From: an uncultured Klebsiella sp.
GTDB lineage: Bacteria; Pseudomonadota; Gammaproteobacteria; Enterobacterales; Enterobacteriaceae
Direction: 5' to 3'
NCBI GenBank assembly: GCA_902490055.1
Contig: CABUCP010000099.1
Location: 1-8,911 of the forward strand
Length of the DNA stretch: 8,911 bases
In this document: positions 1 through 8,505 of the stretch, piece by piece
How positions within the stretch are numbered: the stretch's first letter is position 1
How the letters are laid out: every line of letters starts with the position of its first letter
Translations under genes and position numbers: made by a program
The notes under the pieces: model-generated
Databases searched by the model: none
Told to the model about the DNA's origin: nothing
The model's input: only the letters and a program-made list of their open reading frames with translations

Positions 1-1101
<1,101 letters not shown>

Positions 1102-1112
1102 TCATCATCCAG

Positions 1113-1139
1113 GGGCGCCGTTCGGGCGCCCTTGTTTTT
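1113..1139 (+). terminator. Intrinsic terminator after purA
   Basis: GGGCGCC (1113-1119) pairs perfectly with GGCGCCC (1125-1131) around a 5-base loop, and a T-rich tail TTGTTTTT (1132-1139) follows. It begins 11 bases after the purA stop codon. It should separate purA transcription from nsrR at least in part, although read-through into the downstream cluster is possible. Confidence 0.88.
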
Positions 1140-1192
1140 GTAGTTCACCCGCCCCATTTCAAATAAATTAGCGGCCTGAGCGCTGGCTGGTT

Positions 1193-1198
1193 TATCAT
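1193..1198 (+). promoter_or_regulatory. Possible -10 element for nsrR
   Basis: TATCAT matches the sigma-70 -10 consensus at 5 of 6 positions and lies 53 bases before the nsrR start, in the 150-base gap after the purA terminator. No good -35 hexamer is visible at 16-18 bases upstream (the 17-base position reads AGCGGC), so this is a weak candidate. The rest of the gap holds no ORF or repeat that I can support. Confidence 0.3.
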
Positions 1199-1251
1199 CA
1201 ATAGAGTTAATACCCGCGGATTCACCGCTTTCCCCTTACCCTGAGGTTGAT

Positions 1252-1686
1252 GTGCAGTTAACGAGTTTCACCGATTATGGATTACGCGCGCTGATTTATA
1301 TGGCGTCGTTGCCGGATGGCCGCATGACCAGCATTTCCGAGGTGACGGATGTCTATGGCGTTTCCCGTAATCATATGGTCAAAATAGTCAATCAGTTAAG
1401 CCGTGCCGGCTACGTGACGGCCGTGCGGGGAAAGAATGGGGGAATTCGCCTCGGTAAGCCGGCTAAAATGATTCGCGTGGGTGATGTCGTGCGCGATCTG
1501 GAACCGCTATCGCTGGTGAATTGCAGCAGCGAATTTTGCCACATTACTCCCGCTTGCCGCCTGAAACAGGCACTTGCCGAAGCCGCGCAAAGTTTCCTGA
1601 AGGAACTGGATAACTATACGTTGGCCGATTTGGTTGAAAAGAATCAACCGCTATATAAATTATTACTGGTGGAAGAAAAGCCCTGA
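1252..1686 (+). CDS. nsrR: Nitric-oxide-sensing transcriptional repressor NsrR (Rrf2 family)
   Basis: NsrR carries an Fe-S cluster that reacts with nitric oxide. In E. coli, loss or nitrosylation of the cluster relieves repression of NO-detoxifying genes such as hmp, ytfE and hcp-hcr. The 144-residue protein starts at GTG, as in E. coli, with GAGG (1243-1246) close upstream. An N-terminal winged helix-turn-helix (about residues 1-75, recognition region [12 protein letters not shown] and wing [12 protein letters not shown]) precedes the three cluster cysteines C91, C96 and C102. Asp8, reported as a fourth cluster ligand in other NsrR proteins, is present. The protein is about three residues longer than E. 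coli NsrR, ending LLLVEEKP. It heads a co-oriented cluster with rnr and rlmB, as in E. coli. All sensing residues are intact, so function should be conserved. Confidence 0.96.
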   Translation: MQLTSFTDYGLRALIYMASLPDGRMTSISEVTDVYGVSRNHMVKIVNQLSRAGYVTAVRGKNGGIRLGKPAKMIRVGDVVRDLEPLSLVNCSSEFCHITPACRLKQALAEAAQSFLKELDNYTLADLVEKNQPLYKLLLVEEKP

Positions 1687-1694
1687 GTGATTCG

Positions 1695-1727
1695 CGCCGC
1701 AGCGTAAAGAGAACCAACAAAGCGGCG
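1695..1727 (+). other. Intercistronic inverted repeat between nsrR and rnr
   Basis: CGCCGC (1695-1700) is complementary to GCGGCG (1722-1727), with a 21-base A-rich loop. It lies just after the nsrR stop and 50 bases before the rnr start. There is no T-tract, so it is not an intrinsic terminator. It may affect mRNA stability or the relative expression of nsrR and rnr. The arms are short and GC-rich, so chance is a real alternative. Confidence 0.35.
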
Positions 1728-1765
1728 GCGTGAACAACATTAAGACTTTCATCGGAGATGACAAC

Positions 1766-1770
1766 GGAGG
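1766..1770 (+). promoter_or_regulatory. Ribosome binding site that fixes the rnr start
   Basis: GGAGG lies 7 bases before the ATG at 1778. It supports that ATG over the in-frame GTG at 1730, which has no comparable Shine-Dalgarno sequence. Confidence 0.85.
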
Positions 1771-1777
1771 AACCGAT

Positions 1778-4219
1778 ATGTCACAAGATCCATTCCAGGA
1801 ACGCGAAGCTGAGAAGTACGCGAATCCAATCCCGAGCCGGGAATTTATCCTCGAACATTTAACCAAACGTGAAAAACCGGCCAGCCGCGATGAGCTGGCA
1901 ATCGAGTTGAATATCGAGGGCGAAGAACAAATAGAAGCGCTGCGTCGCCGCCTGCGTGCGATGGAGCGCGATGGTCAACTGGTCTTCACTCGCCGTCAGT
2001 GTTATGCGCTGCCGGAGCGCCTTGATTTAGTGAAAGGCATCGTAATTGGTCACCGCGACGGCTACGGCTTTTTACGCGTCGAAGGGCGCAAAGATGACCT
2101 GTACCTTTCGTCAGAACAGATGAAAATGTGCATCCACGGCGATCAGGTGCTGGCGCAGCCGCTGGGCGCGGACCGCAAAGGCCGCCGCGAAGCGCGCATC
2201 GTTCGTGTCCTGGTACCGAAAACTAGCCAGATTGTCGGCCGCTACTTTACCGACGCCGGCGTAGGCTTCGTGGTGCCGGACGACAGCCGCCTGAGCTTCG
2301 ATATTCTGATCCCGCCAGAAGAGATTATGGGCGCGCGCATGGGCTACGTGGTGGTGGTCGAACTGACCCAGCGCCCAACCCGCCGCACCAAGGCAGTGGG
2401 TAAGATCGTTGAAGTGCTGGGCGACAACATGGGCACCGGGATGGCCGTCGATATGGCGCTGCGTACCCATGAGATCCCTTACGTCTGGCCGCCGGCGGTG
2501 GAAAAACAGGTTTCTGGCCTTAAAGAGCAGGTGCCGGAAGAGGCGAAAGCCGGGCGCGTCGATCTGCGCTCCCTGCCGCTGGTTACCATTGACGGCGAAG
2601 ATGCCCGCGACTTTGATGATGCGGTGTACTGTGAGAAAAAACGCGGCGGCGGCTGGCGCCTGTGGGTGGCTATCGCCGACGTGAGCTACTACGTGCGTCC
2701 AGGTACGCCGCTGGACGGCGAAGCGCGTAGCCGCGGAACCTCGGTTTATTTCCCTTCGCAGGTCGTACCGATGCTGCCGGAAGTGCTGTCCAACGGCCTG
2801 TGCTCGCTGAACCCGCAGGTCGATCGCCTGTGCATGGTCTGCGAAATGACGATTTCGTCAAAAGGCCGCCTGACCGGCTATAAGTTCTATGAAGCGGTGA
2901 TGAGCTCCCACGCCCGCCTGACCTATACCAAGGTGTGGCATATGCTGCAGGGCGATCAGGAGCTGCGTGAGCACTATGCGCCGCTGGTGAAGCATATTGA
3001 AGAGCTGCATAACCTCTACAAAGTGCTGGATGGCGCCCGCGAAGAGCGCGGCGGTATCTCATTTGAAAGTGAAGAAGCTAAATTCATCTTCAACGCCGAG
3101 CGCCGTATCGAGCGTATTGAACAGACGCAGCGTAACGATGCGCACAAGCTGATTGAAGAGTGCATGATCCTCGCGAACATCTCCGCGGCGCGCTTTGTTG
3201 AGAAAGCGCAGGAGCCGGCGCTGTTCCGTATTCACGATAAGCCAAGCACTGAAGCGATTACCGCTTTCCGTACCGTGCTGGCGGAACTGGGGCTGGAGCT
3301 GCCGGGCGGCAACAAGCCGGAGCCGCGCGATTACGCCGAGCTGCTGACTTCCATCGCCGATCGCCCGGATGCCGAAATGCTGCAAACAATGCTGCTGCGC
3401 TCTATGAAGCAGGCTGTTTACGATCCGGAAAACCGCGGTCACTTCGGTCTGGCGCTGCAATCATATGCCCACTTCACCTCGCCGATCCGTCGTTATCCTG
3501 ACCTGTCGCTGCACCGCGCCATCAAGTATCTGCTGGCGAAAGAGCAGGGGCATAAAGGCAATAGCACCGAGACCGGCGGCTGGCACTACAGCATGGAAGA
3601 GATGCTGCAACTGGGCGAGCACTGCTCGATGACCGAACGCCGCGCCGATGAAGCGACGCGCGAAGTCTCCGACTGGCTGAAGTGCGACTTCATGCAGGAC
3701 CAGGTAGGCAACACCTTCTCCGGCGTGATCGCCAGCGTCACCGGTTTTGGTTTCTTCGTCCGCCTGAACGATCTGTTTATCGATGGCCTGGTGCACGTCT
3801 CCTCGCTGGATAACGACTATTATCGTTTCGACCAGGTAGGGCAGCGGCTGATCGGCGAGTCCGGTGGTCAGACATACCGCCTGGGCGACCGCGTAGAAGT
3901 CCGCGTCGAAGCGGTCAATATGGACGAGCGTAAGATTGATTTTAGCCTGATTTCCAGCGAGCGCGGCCCGCGCAACGTCGGCAAAACCGCGCGCGAGAAA
4001 GTAAAAAAGGGCGCGCCGGGTAAAAACGGCGGCGGCCGTCGTCGTCAGGTCGGTAAGCAGGTAAACTTCGAGCCGGATAGCGCCTTCCGCAAGGATAAAG
4101 AGAAAGCTAAAGCGAAGCCGAAAGGCGAGAAGAAAGCGAAAAAACCGTCGGCGAAAACGCAGAAAATCGCCGCCGCGACCAAAGCCAAGCGCGCGGCGAA
4201 AAAGAAAAACGCCGAGTGA
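1778..4219 (+). CDS. rnr: Ribonuclease R, 3'-to-5' exoribonuclease
   Basis: RNase R degrades structured RNA processively from the 3' end. It acts in rRNA quality control, tmRNA-linked mRNA decay and cold or stationary-phase RNA turnover. The chosen start is the ATG at 1778, preceded by GGAGG at 1766-1770, and gives M-S-Q-D-P-F and 813 residues, the E. coli length. A GTG at 1730 would add 16 unconserved residues. Rough domains: N-terminal helix-turn-helix 1-80; two cold-shock domains about 85-150 and 160-225; RNB catalytic domain about 260-590; S1 domain about 644-725 ([11 protein letters not shown]); Lys/Arg/Ala-rich basic tail 730-813. The Mg-binding active site [10 protein letters not shown] gives D272, D278, D280 and D281, all present. 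Codons in the tail are AAA/AAG-rich, reflecting its composition. It sits between nsrR and rlmB and is probably co-transcribed with them. Confidence 0.98.
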   Translation: MSQDPFQEREAEKYANPIPSREFILEHLTKREKPASRDELAIELNIEGEEQIEALRRRLRAMERDGQLVFTRRQCYALPERLDLVKGIVIGHRDGYGFLRVEGRKDDLYLSSEQMKMCIHGDQVLAQPLGADRKGRREARIVRVLVPKTSQIVGRYFTDAGVGFVVPDDSRLSFDILIPPEEIMGARMGYVVVVELTQRPTRRTKAVGKIVEVLGDNMGTGMAVDMALRTHEIPYVWPPAVEKQVSGLKEQVPEEAKAGRVDLRSLPLVTIDGEDARDFDDAVYCEKKRGGGWRLWVAIADVSYYVRPGTPLDGEARSRGTSVYFPSQVVPMLPEVLSNGLCSLNPQVDRLCMVCEMTISSKGRLTGYKFYEAVMSSHARLTYTKVWHMLQGDQELREHYAPLVKHIEELHNLYKVLDGAREERGGISFESEEAKFIFNAERRIERIEQTQRNDAHKLIEECMILANISAARFVEKAQEPALFRIHDKPSTEAITAFRTVLAELGLELPGGNKPEPRDYAELLTSIADRPDAEMLQTMLLRSMKQAVYDPENRGHFGLALQSYAHFTSPIRRYPDLSLHRAIKYLLAKEQGHKGNSTETGGWHYSMEEMLQLGEHCSMTERRADEATREVSDWLKCDFMQDQVGNTFSGVIASVTGFGFFVRLNDLFIDGLVHVSSLDNDYYRFDQVGQRLIGESGGQTYRLGDRVEVRVEAVNMDERKIDFSLISSERGPRNVGKTAREKVKKGAPGKNGGGRRRQVGKQVNFEPDSAFRKDKEKAKAKPKGEKKAKKPSAKTQKIAAATKAKRAAKKKNAE

Positions 4220-4227
4220 TTGACGTT

Positions 4228-4261
4228 CCTTCACCCTGCGCCTGCTGGCGCGGGGTGAAGG
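4228..4261 (+). other. Long intercistronic hairpin between rnr and rlmB
   Basis: CCTTCACCC (4228-4236) pairs with GGGTGAAGG (4253-4261), followed by a T-G wobble (4237/4252), then GCGCC (4238-4242) with GGCGC (4247-4251), closing a four-base TGCT loop. That is 15 consecutive pairs. The downstream bases are GGACGGATAAC, with no T-run, so it is not a standard intrinsic terminator. It occupies most of the 75-base rnr-rlmB gap. Likely roles are a 3' stabiliser or RNA-processing site that uncouples rnr from rlmB, or a partial attenuator. Confidence 0.8.
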
Positions 4262-4294
4262 GGACGGATAACAGAACCTAAAACGAGTACACCA

Positions 4295-5026
4295 ATGAGT
4301 GAAATGATTTACGGCATCCATGCGGTGCAGGCACTGCTGGAACGCGCACCTGAGCGTTTTCAGGAAGTTTTTATTCTGAAAGGCCGTGAGGATAAGCGTC
4401 TGCTGCCGCTTATCCATGCCCTCGAAGCGCAGGGCGTGGTGATTCAGGTCGCCAGCCGTCAATACCTCGACGAGAAAAGCGAAGGCGCGGTGCATCAGGG
4501 GATTATCGCCCGCGTGAAGCCGGGACGTCAGTATCAGGAGAACGATCTTCCGGATCTGCTGGCGCAGTTCGAACAGCCGTTCCTGCTGATCCTCGACGGC
4601 GTGACCGATCCGCACAATCTCGGCGCCTGCCTGCGTAGCGCCGACGCTGCCGGCGTACATGCGGTGATCGTGCCGCGCGATCGTTCAGCCCAGCTCAATG
4701 CTACGGCGAAGAAAGTCGCCTGCGGCGCGGCGGAAAGCGTTCCGCTGATCCGCGTCACCAATCTGGCGCGTACCATGCGTCTGCTGCAGGAAGAAAACGT
4801 CTGGATCGTCGGTACCGCCGGCGAAGCCGACCATACGCTGTTCCAGAGCAAAATGACCGGCCCGATGGCGCTGGTGATGGGCGCGGAAGGCGAAGGTATG
4901 CGCCGCCTGACCCGCGAGCATTGTGATGAACTGATTAGCATCCCGATGGCCGGCAGCGTTTCATCACTCAACGTCTCCGTCGCGACCGGTATCTGTCTGT
5001 TTGAAGCGGTGCGCCAGCGCAGCTAA
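4295..5026 (+). CDS. rlmB: 23S rRNA (guanosine(2251)-2'-O)-methyltransferase RlmB
   Basis: RlmB uses S-adenosylmethionine to 2'-O-methylate G2251 in the peptidyl-transferase P loop of 23S rRNA. The 243-residue length equals E. coli RlmB. An N-terminal RNA-binding domain with an L30e-like fold (about residues 1-75, starting [16 protein letters not shown]) is followed by a SpoU-type trefoil-knot (SPOUT) catalytic domain (about 95-243). Three family motifs are visible: motif 1 [16 protein letters not shown] with N108 and R114; motif 2 [12 protein letters not shown] with E198; motif 3 [18 protein letters not shown] with S224 and N226. All expected catalytic and cofactor-binding residues are present. 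Only a weak purine-rich stretch precedes the ATG. It is the last gene of the plus-strand cluster and ends 20 bases from the convergent transporter gene. Confidence 0.98.
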   Translation: MSEMIYGIHAVQALLERAPERFQEVFILKGREDKRLLPLIHALEAQGVVIQVASRQYLDEKSEGAVHQGIIARVKPGRQYQENDLPDLLAQFEQPFLLILDGVTDPHNLGACLRSADAAGVHAVIVPRDRSAQLNATAKKVACGAAESVPLIRVTNLARTMRLLQEENVWIVGTAGEADHTLFQSKMTGPMALVMGAEGEGMRRLTREHCDELISIPMAGSVSSLNVSVATGICLFEAVRQRS

Positions 5027-5040
5027 GCCGCCGCTGGCGC
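5011..5040. other. Inverted repeat at the convergent rlmB / transporter ends
   Basis: GCGCCAGCG (5011-5019) is perfectly complementary to CGCTGGCGC (5032-5040) around a 12-base loop that contains the rlmB stop codon. As a symmetric structure it can form in both transcripts. Neither strand has a T-tract immediately after it, so an intrinsic bidirectional terminator is only possible, and Rho-dependent ending is equally likely. An 8-base palindrome containing CTAG, GACTAGTC, lies at 5045-5052 over the transporter stop codon. Confidence 0.55.
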
Positions 5041-5046
5041 GGTCGA

Positions 5047-6342
5047 CTAGTCGTCCAGCGCGCGCAGGTGATCGTTCTTATTGAGCGTCATCAGCGCGGC
5101 GATGCTGACGACAGCCGTCGCCATGACGTAGTACGCCGGAATATCCACATTACCGGTCTGTTTAATCAGGCCGGTAATAATCAATCCGGCGCAGCCGGAG
5201 AAGACGGCGTTCGATAGCGAGTAGGCCAATCCCAGCCCGGTATAACGCACTCTGGTCGGGAACATTTCCGCCAGCATCGCCGGCCCCGGTCCTGCCAGAA
5301 TGCCCACTAATCCGCCCGCAATTAGCACCACAAGACCTTTCACCAGCAGCGTACTGCTTTCCGCCTGCAATATTTTCAACAGCGGTAGAGCCAGTACCAA
5401 CAGCAATACGGCAGCCGCCACCATTATCCGCCGACGTCCCCATTTATCGCTGAGCATCCCCGCAGGCAGGATAGTCATGGCGAAGCCGATGTTGGAGATC
5501 ACCGCAATCAGCAGCGCCTGATTAAAACCGGTATGTAGTGCGGACTGTAAGTACGAAGGCATGATCACCAGGTAGGTATAACCCGCCGCCGACCACACCA
5601 TCAGCCGACCAATGCCGGTGACTATTGCTTTGATGGTCTGTCTGATATTGGCGCTGGCCGCGGCTGGCGGCGGCGCTTCCTGCTGGCGTAAAAAGCCCGG
5701 CGTCTCTTCCATTTTCACGCGTAGCCACAGCGCGACGATCCCCATTGGGATGGCGAGGAAGAAAGGAATTCTCCAGCCCCAGTCGTGGAGCGCCTCGGGG
5801 CTGAGCACGGTGGATATCAGCGCCACTACACCTGCGCCAGCCAGCAACCCTAGCGCGACGGTAAAGGATTGCCAGGCGCCGTATAGCCCGCGTTTGCCTT
5901 TTGGGGCGAACTCGGTCATCAGCGATACCGCGCCGCCGTACTCTCCGCCGGCAAACAGCCCCTGCAAAATGCGTAGTCCGGTCAGAATGAGCGGCGCGGC
6001 AATACCGATGCTGGCGTAAACCGGCACCAGGCCGATCGCCGTGGTCGCGAGGGTCATCATCACCAGCACGATAATCAGCGTGGGTTTACGCCCAATACGA
6101 TCGCCCAGGCGGCCAAAAACGATGGCGCCCAGCGGGCGAAAGAAGAAAGCAATCGCAAAGGAGGCGTAGGTCAGAATAAGGCCGGTAAGCGGCGCTTCCC
6201 CCGCCAGCTGAAAGAAATTTTTGGCGATCACGGTGGCCAGAAAGCCATACACCGCGAACTCGTACCATTCAATGAAGTTGCCGATAGAACCGGCGATCAG
6301 CGCGCGCTTTTGCGCCGCCGACGTTGTGCTGGCGGTATGCAT
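5047..6342 (-). CDS. MFS transporter, metabolite:H+ symporter (MHS) type, substrate unknown
   Basis: Probable proton-coupled inner-membrane importer of a small metabolite. The family includes ShiA, KgtP, ProP and YhjE. The chosen start MHTASTTSAAQKRALIAGS gives 431 residues. An upstream ATG at 6396 adds 18 residues but has no ribosome binding site and would precede the proposed transcription start; the site before 6342 is itself weak. About twelve hydrophobic segments are visible, with a cytoplasmic loop around 205-240. MHS signs are GNFIEWYEFAVYGF near the N-terminus (21-34), motif A GRLGDRIGRKPTL (77-89), RILQGLFAGGEYGGA (124-138), the second-half copy GMLSDKWGRRRIM (295-307) and EMFPTRVRYTGLGLAY (359-374). 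It stands alone, convergent with rlmB and divergent from aidB, where E. coli has the yjfI-yjfC block. The substrate cannot be named from the sequence; a carboxylate or osmolyte is plausible from the family. Confidence 0.88.
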   Translation of the reverse strand: MHTASTTSAAQKRALIAGSIGNFIEWYEFAVYGFLATVIAKNFFQLAGEAPLTGLILTYASFAIAFFFRPLGAIVFGRLGDRIGRKPTLIIVLVMMTLATTAIGLVPVYASIGIAAPLILTGLRILQGLFAGGEYGGAVSLMTEFAPKGKRGLYGAWQSFTVALGLLAGAGVVALISTVLSPEALHDWGWRIPFFLAIPMGIVALWLRVKMEETPGFLRQQEAPPPAAASANIRQTIKAIVTGIGRLMVWSAAGYTYLVIMPSYLQSALHTGFNQALLIAVISNIGFAMTILPAGMLSDKWGRRRIMVAAAVLLLVLALPLLKILQAESSTLLVKGLVVLIAGGLVGILAGPGPAMLAEMFPTRVRYTGLGLAYSLSNAVFSGCAGLIITGLIKQTGNVDIPAYYVMATAVVSIAALMTLNKNDHLRALDD

Positions 6343-6382
6343 AGGAAGTCCCGATTCAAACAAAATAGTCACGAATGAATAA

Positions 6383-6411
6383 ATTATTCCATACATTTTT
6401 ATCGAGGAAAT
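6383..6411 (-). promoter_or_regulatory. Candidate promoter of the transporter gene
   Basis: On the minus strand, AATAAT (6388-6383) matches the -10 consensus at 5 of 6 positions. The hexamer 17 bases upstream (6411-6406) reads ATTTCC, a poor -35, which is common at activator-dependent promoters. The start point would be near 6376, leaving a leader of about 34 bases before the ATG at 6342. The region is markedly AT-rich compared with the flanking genes. Confidence 0.4.
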
Positions 6412-6427
6412 TTTAAATTCTTATGCC

Positions 6428-6443
6428 TGTGATGGGCTTCACG
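6428..6443. promoter_or_regulatory. Candidate CRP (cAMP receptor protein) binding site
   Basis: TGTGA-N6-TCACG matches the CRP core TGTGA-N6-TCACA at 9 of 10 positions. The flanking bases do not match the extended A/T-rich consensus. The centre is about 60 bases upstream of the transporter start point predicted from the AATAAT -10, close to the class I activation position (-61.5). It lies in the only intergenic space between the transporter and aidB, so it could serve either, but no matching -10 is seen at the corresponding distances on the aidB side. Confidence 0.5.
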
Positions 6444-6523
6444 AAGGCGCGATGGTTTTTTTGTGACCGCTTTCGCGGGCGAGGTTTGGTACGGGTGACC
6501 ATACTTAACGCAGAGCCATTGAC

Positions 6524-6529
6524 GGAGGG
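6524..6529 (+). promoter_or_regulatory. Ribosome binding site of aidB
   Basis: GGAGGG lies 7 bases before the ATG at 6537. It supports this start over upstream in-frame starts that would add 38 residues not found in AidB proteins. Confidence 0.85.
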
Positions 6530-6536
6530 AGACACA

Positions 6537-8165
6537 ATGCACTGGCAAACACATACCGTATTCAACCAACCGACGCCGCTGTGCAACAGCAATCTGTTTT
6601 TGTCCGATATCGCGCTTTGCGAAGCAGTGGTGCGCGAAGGCGCGGGCTGGGATGGTGACTTACTGGCCAGCATCGGCCAGCAGCTTGGCACCGCGGAATC
6701 TCTGGAACTGGGAAGGCTGGCCAATAGTAATCCACCGGAACTGCTACGCTATGACGCTACTGGCGCCCGGCTTGACGACGTGCGTTTTCACCCTGCCTGG
6801 CATCTGCTGATGCAGGGGTTGTGCGCCAATCGGGTGCATAATCTTGTCTGGCAGGACGATGCCCGTGACGGGGCGTTTGTTGCCCGTACCGCCCGTTTTA
6901 TGCTGCATGCGCAAGTTGAGGCGGGAACGTTGTGCCCGATAACCATGACTTTCGCCGCCACGCCGCTGCTGCAGCGCGCGCTGCCCACCGCGTTTAGCGA
7001 CTGGCTGCCGCCGTTGCTCAGCGACCGCTATGACCCGCATCTTGCGCCAGGGGATCAGAAACGGGGGCTGCTGATTGGCATGGGAATGACGGAGAAACAG
7101 GGCGGTTCTGATGTCCTTAGTAATACTACCCGGGCGGAAAAAACGGCGGAGGGATTCTATCGACTGGTGGGGCACAAATGGTTCTTCTCGGTGCCGCAGA
7201 GCGATGCGCATCTGGTCCTGGCTCAGGCGTCGGGCGGGCTCTCTTGTTTCTTTGTGCCGCGCTTTTTACCCGACGGACAGCGTAATGGCGTGCGCCTGGA
7301 GAGGCTGAAAGATAAATTAGGTAATCGATCTAACGCCAGCAGCGAAGTGGAATTCTTTGACGCCTGCGGATGGCTGGTGGGCGAAGAGGGCGATGGCGTG
7401 CGGCAAATCCTCAAAATGGGCGCGCTGACCCGCTTTGACTGCGCGGCCGGCAGCCATGCCCTGATGCGCCGAGCTTATTCGGTGGCGCTGTACCACGCGC
7501 TGCAGCGCCAGGCATTCGGCAAGGATCTGGTCGATCAGCCGATGATGCGTCAGGTGCTGGGCCAGATGGCGTTACGGCTCGAAGGGCAGACCGTCTTCTT
7601 GTTCCGTCTGGCCCGCGCCTGGGATCGCCGGGATGACGCACAAGAGGCGCTGTGGGCTCGGTTATTTACTCCTGCCGCCAAGTTCGCTATCTGCCGTGCC
7701 GGTATGCCGTTTGTCGCTGAAGCGATGGAAGTGCTCGGCGGTATCGGTTATTGCGAAGAGAGCGAGCTGCCGCGGCTGTATCGCGAGATGCCGGTCAACA
7801 GTATCTGGGAGGGGTCCGGTAATATTATGTGTCTTGATGTGATGCGGGTGCTCGGCAAGCAGCCGGCGGCGGTAGATTTGCTGGCGGCGGAGTGTGCTGA
7901 AGTTAAAGGGCAAAACCGACATTACGATCGCGCATGGCGTCGACTCCAGCAGTTGCTGCGCCGACCTACAGAAGCCCAGGGGCGTGAAATAACCCGTCTG
8001 GTATATCGTTTGGGAGCCGGCGCGCAGATGCTGCGCTTTGCTTCGCCGCCGCGGGCGGAGGCCTGGTGCCGGATGATGCTGGATACGCGGGGCGACATCC
8101 GGCTGGATGGTCAGACGCTGGACGAGCTGCTGCTGCGAGCGACGGGACGCGGCCGTCAGGCGTAG
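6537..8165 (+). CDS. aidB: AidB, acyl-CoA-dehydrogenase-like flavoprotein of the adaptive response to alkylation
   Basis: AidB is an FAD-containing, DNA-binding homologue of acyl-CoA dehydrogenases. In E. coli it is induced by Ada during alkylation stress and reduces mutagenesis, by a mechanism still debated. The start MHWQTHTVFNQPTPL is preceded by GGAGGG (6524-6529) and gives 542 residues, against 541 in E. coli. An upstream in-frame extension to 6423 is not conserved. The N-terminal and middle acyl-CoA-dehydrogenase domains include GMGMTEKQGGSDVLSNTT (about 181-198). The C-terminal helical part includes VEAMEVLGGIGYCEES-like FVAEAMEVLGGIGYCEES and NSIWEGSGNIMCLDVMRV. W424, E425 and R437 near the flavin and R518 in the DNA-binding region occupy the same numbers as in E. 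coli. The last 100 residues are the least conserved. No convincing Ada box was found upstream. Confidence 0.97.
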   Translation: MHWQTHTVFNQPTPLCNSNLFLSDIALCEAVVREGAGWDGDLLASIGQQLGTAESLELGRLANSNPPELLRYDATGARLDDVRFHPAWHLLMQGLCANRVHNLVWQDDARDGAFVARTARFMLHAQVEAGTLCPITMTFAATPLLQRALPTAFSDWLPPLLSDRYDPHLAPGDQKRGLLIGMGMTEKQGGSDVLSNTTRAEKTAEGFYRLVGHKWFFSVPQSDAHLVLAQASGGLSCFFVPRFLPDGQRNGVRLERLKDKLGNRSNASSEVEFFDACGWLVGEEGDGVRQILKMGALTRFDCAAGSHALMRRAYSVALYHALQRQAFGKDLVDQPMMRQVLGQMALRLEGQTVFLFRLARAWDRRDDAQEALWARLFTPAAKFAICRAGMPFVAEAMEVLGGIGYCEESELPRLYREMPVNSIWEGSGNIMCLDVMRVLGKQPAAVDLLAAECAEVKGQNRHYDRAWRRLQQLLRRPTEAQGREITRLVYRLGAGAQMLRFASPPRAEAWCRMMLDTRGDIRLDGQTLDELLLRATGRGRQA

Positions 8166-8431
8166 AGAATGGCCTGTACCCGCCAGTTATCCGGCTGTGG
8201 TTCTTCATACATCTGGACGATTCGATACCAGGAGGCGCCTTGCTCATCGGCCTTAACGGCGATGGCGTGCTCGACATCTTGTTGACTGCCGGAAATATTA
8301 TTGACGGAAATCAGACCGATTTCGTTCAGGCCGGTGACGCAATCCGCACTGGCGAATTCGGCTGACTGAGCGGAAGTATTGGCCGTCGCGCTGGTCAGCA
8401 ACAGGCTGGGTAAGGTCAGTGATCGTTTCAT
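8156..8431 (-). CDS. yjfN: YjfN, small periplasmic DUF1471 (YhcN-like) protein
   Basis: E. coli YjfN is reported as a small periplasmic protein that stimulates the DegP protease, with its hydrophobic C-terminal residue important for the interaction. The chosen start MKRSLTLPS has GGAG 6 bases upstream and gives 91 residues, the E. coli length; an ATG at 8443 would add four residues. A signal peptide with a short hydrophobic core (residues about 5-15) probably ends near A21, before QSAEFASAD. The mature part carries the DUF1471 pattern TGLNEIGLISV, KADEQGASWYRI and QAILYA. The C-terminal Ala is preserved, consistent with DegP-type recognition. Its last ten bases overlap the 3' end of aidB on the other strand. 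It is a paralogue of the adjacent bsmA product and lacks a lipobox. Confidence 0.93.
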   Translation of the reverse strand: MKRSLTLPSLLLTSATANTSAQSAEFASADCVTGLNEIGLISVNNISGSQQDVEHAIAVKADEQGASWYRIVQMYEEPQPDNWRVQAILYA

Positions 8432-8473
8432 CGTCAGCTCCATTTCACGTAATCCCGAGGGCAGTCCGTTTGC

Positions 8474-8505
8474 TAACGTTCCGCCAAAAGGCTGGCCGAA
8501 CGTTA
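8474..8505. repeat. Inverted repeat upstream of yjfN
   Basis: TAACGTTC (8474-8481) is perfectly complementary to GAACGTTA (8498-8505) across a 16-base centre that itself contains GCC-AAAA-GGC. The core AACGTT is palindromic, so the two copies, 24 bases apart centre to centre, are also direct repeats. The repeat lies in the 139-base bsmA-yjfN gap, 43 bases before the yjfN ATG. It abuts a possible -10 on the minus strand (CATAAT, 8510-8505). It could be an operator or an mRNA leader hairpin. No T-run follows, so it is not an intrinsic terminator. Confidence 0.55.

Noticed and set aside
1730..1777. N-terminal extension of RNase R from a GTG start
   Set aside because: The 16 extra residues are absent from RNase R proteins as I recall them, and GGAGG sits at the correct distance from the ATG at 1778.
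3461..4660. A 399-codon open frame on the minus strand across the 3' part of rnr and the start of rlmB
   Set aside because: It runs antisense to two clearly conserved genes, crosses their intergenic hairpin, lacks any recognisable family and is explained by GC-rich codon bias that removes stop codons from the opposite strand.
6416..6428. Possible Ada box (AAT-N6-GCAA) upstream of aidB
   Set aside because: AAT-N6-GCCT matches only 5 of 7 defined bases, which is common by chance in an AT-rich stretch, and no good aidB -35/-10 pair is positioned relative to it.
6467..6478. Small hairpin CCGC-TTTC-GCGG next to a T-run upstream of aidB, considered as a terminator
   Set aside because: The stem has only four pairs and the T-run precedes it on the plus strand; on the minus strand the run is of A, so neither orientation gives a terminator.
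6423..6536. 38-residue N-terminal extension of AidB
   Set aside because: Not present in AidB proteins. It would also translate through the CRP-like site and the GGAGGG ribosome binding site of the conserved ATG.
8456..8486. Sigma-E type promoter upstream of yjfN (GGAACGT on the minus strand, near the GGAACTT consensus)
   Set aside because: No TCAAA/TCTGA-like -10 is found at 15-17 bases, and the GGAAC is part of the inverted repeat, which explains it better.
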